A DNA stretch of 6,758 nt from a bacterium (GTDB lineage: Bacteria > Krumholzibacteriota > Krumholzibacteria > LZORAL124-64-63): the NCBI GenBank assembly GCA_021767885.1, contig JAASSM010000102.1, forward strand, positions 1-6,758, given 5' to 3'. Of the stretch, positions 5,795-6,758 are shown one piece after another; position 1 is the first letter of the stretch, and each line of letters starts with the position of its first letter. Under the pieces are notes generated by a model. It did not search any database. It worked only from the letters and a program-made list of their open reading frames with translations, and was not told where the DNA came from. A program made the translations under genes and the position numbers.

Positions 5795-6758
5795 CCGCCG
5801 CGCCCTGCACCCCCGCCTGATCATCCTGACGGCCCTGGTCGTGACGTGCCTCGCGACGGCCGCCGCCGGCCAGGTGGTCGACCCGCAGCACCCGGCGGAG
5901 CACGCGGGCCATGAACGCACCTCCCTGGACTGCGCCACCTGTCACGATTGCAACCTGCCCACGCACGAGGACCCCTGCCTGAGGCCGTGCCCCCGGTTCC
6001 ACGACCATTTCGTGGGCGAGCACGACTGGGGCGAGGGGCCCGAGGTGGTGATCATCGACCAGCTGGCCGACATCTACGATCCGGTCACCTTCTCGCATCG
6101 TCTGCATGCGGAGATGTCGGCCATGACCGGCGGCTGCACCAATTGCCACCACTACTCCGAGCAGTCGGGGACCATCCCCGCGTGCCGCGAGTGCCACGAT
6201 CCCGACCGGGCGGAGGCCGACCTGCGGCAGCCGTCGCTCAAGGGCGCCTATCACCGGCAGTGCATGAACTGCCATCTGGACTGGGCCCACGAGAACGCCT
6301 GCGGGTTCTGCCACCGGGAGGTGGAGGGGCACCGGGCGGCGGCCGACGACATGGATCCCTCCGACATGATGGGCAAGGATCACCCCAAGCTCGAGGCGCC
6401 GCCTTACTACGCCTACGAGACGCCCTACGAGGACGGCCCGGTGGTCACCTTCCACCACGAGGACCACGTCGAGCAGTTCGGCCTGCGTTGCGTGGACTGC
6501 CACCAGGGCGATAGCTGCGCCCGCTGCCACGACACCGCGCCGGAGTCCGCCGCCGAGCACGTCAGGATCGACCACGTGACCACCTGTGGCACCTGCCACC
6601 AGGAGCGCGACTGCGGGTTCTGCCATGCGGACGAGGTCTCGCCCAGCTTCCAGCATGCGGAGTCGGCCGGGTTCGATCTCGATCCCCACCACACGGACGT
6701 GGCCTGCGAGACCTGCCACGGCGAGCCGCAGCAGTTCCGCACCCCGACCGGCTCCTGC
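5787..6758 (+). CDS. Multihaem cytochrome c, class III/HmcA-like, 3' end cut by the window
   Basis: Only the first 324 codons are visible; no stop occurs before the window edge. Residues 1-28 form a Sec signal peptide (RR at 4-5, hydrophobic core 11-26). Ten CXXCH haem-binding motifs start at residues 49, 117, 133, 159, 172, 235, 244, 267, 276 and 307; the last visible residue, Cys324, may begin another. Class III cytochrome features include FSHRLH (102-107) before CTNCHH, LKGAYHRQCMNCH (151-163), and FHHEDH (222-227) before CVDCH, where extra histidines can serve as distal haem ligands. Two close pairs (235/244 and 267/276) are spaced alike. The first motif is atypical: CATCH is followed by Cys55, Cys64 and Cys68 (PCLRPCPR at 63-70). 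The protein should accept or donate electrons with the ferredoxin/membrane subunits in the periplasm. Total haem number and terminal partner cannot be seen. Confidence 0.93.
   Translation, partial: MPDRRALHPRLIILTALVVTCLATAAAGQVVDPQHPAEHAGHERTSLDCATCHDCNLPTHEDPCLRPCPRFHDHFVGEHDWGEGPEVVIIDQLADIYDPVTFSHRLHAEMSAMTGGCTNCHHYSEQSGTIPACRECHDPDRAEADLRQPSLKGAYHRQCMNCHLDWAHENACGFCHREVEGHRAAADDMDPSDMMGKDHPKLEAPPYYAYETPYEDGPVVTFHHEDHVEQFGLRCVDCHQGDSCARCHDTAPESAAEHVRIDHVTTCGTCHQERDCGFCHADEVSPSFQHAESAGFDLDPHHTDVACETCHGEPQQFRTPTGSC

Noticed and set aside
5838..5852. Cys21 of the cytochrome as a lipoprotein attachment site
   Set aside because: The preceding residues (VVT) do not fit a lipobox with small residues at -1, and the hydrophobic core continues past the cysteine to a normal signal peptidase site.
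5948..6514. Alternative plus-strand frame inside the cytochrome region
   Set aside because: It runs out of frame with ten CXXCH motifs of the real gene starting at 5787, and its Arg/Pro/Gly-rich product has no recognisable feature.

Overview
The window is a strongly G+C-rich bacterial segment with two parts. The left part (1-2535) holds two divergently transcribed genes for exported hydrolases. The right part (2992-6758) is the start of a tightly packed operon for a membrane electron-transfer complex. A FlgD-Ig/type IX-like C-terminal tail on the left-hand protease, secreted proteins, multihaem cytochromes and high G+C together suggest a Gram-negative member of the FCB superphylum or a neighbouring candidate phylum (Eisenbacteria/Krumholzibacteriota-like). 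That placement is inference from protein architecture; no marker gene is present.

Left part. A minus-strand gene (20-1720) encodes a secreted zinc metallopeptidase with HEFTH plus a downstream WVEEG motif, ending in a FlgD-like Ig domain. Across a 188-base divergent gap with two G+C-rich palindromes lies a plus-strand gene (1909-2535) for a secreted thermonuclease (SNase-like) with its catalytic residues intact. A 456-base non-coding stretch follows. Its second half becomes noticeably A+T-richer and carries several candidate regulatory elements, including a GTTAA-N4-TTAAC palindrome directly before the ribosome binding site of the next gene.

Right part. Four plus-strand genes lie nearly end to end: a cysteine-rich MarR-type regulator (2992-3591); a Tat-exported, four-cluster ferredoxin subunit of the HybA/HmcB type with a C-terminal membrane anchor (3601-4509); a ten-helix HybB/HmcC/NrfD-type membrane subunit (4502-5794); and a class III-like multihaem cytochrome c (5787 to the window end) with ten CXXCH motifs in the visible 324 residues, which runs off the edge without a stop. 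The last two junctions each overlap by 8 bases (ATGNNTGA), so translational coupling is likely.

Together the three structural subunits resemble the core of an Hmc-type complex (HmcA cytochrome, HmcB Fe-S, HmcC membrane protein). Such complexes pass electrons between the quinone pool and periplasmic haems. No hydrogenase, molybdoenzyme or nitrite reductase catalytic subunit is visible, so the direction of flow and the terminal partner are unknown. The first gene suggests that a thiol- or Fe-S-containing regulator senses redox state or metals and controls this module.
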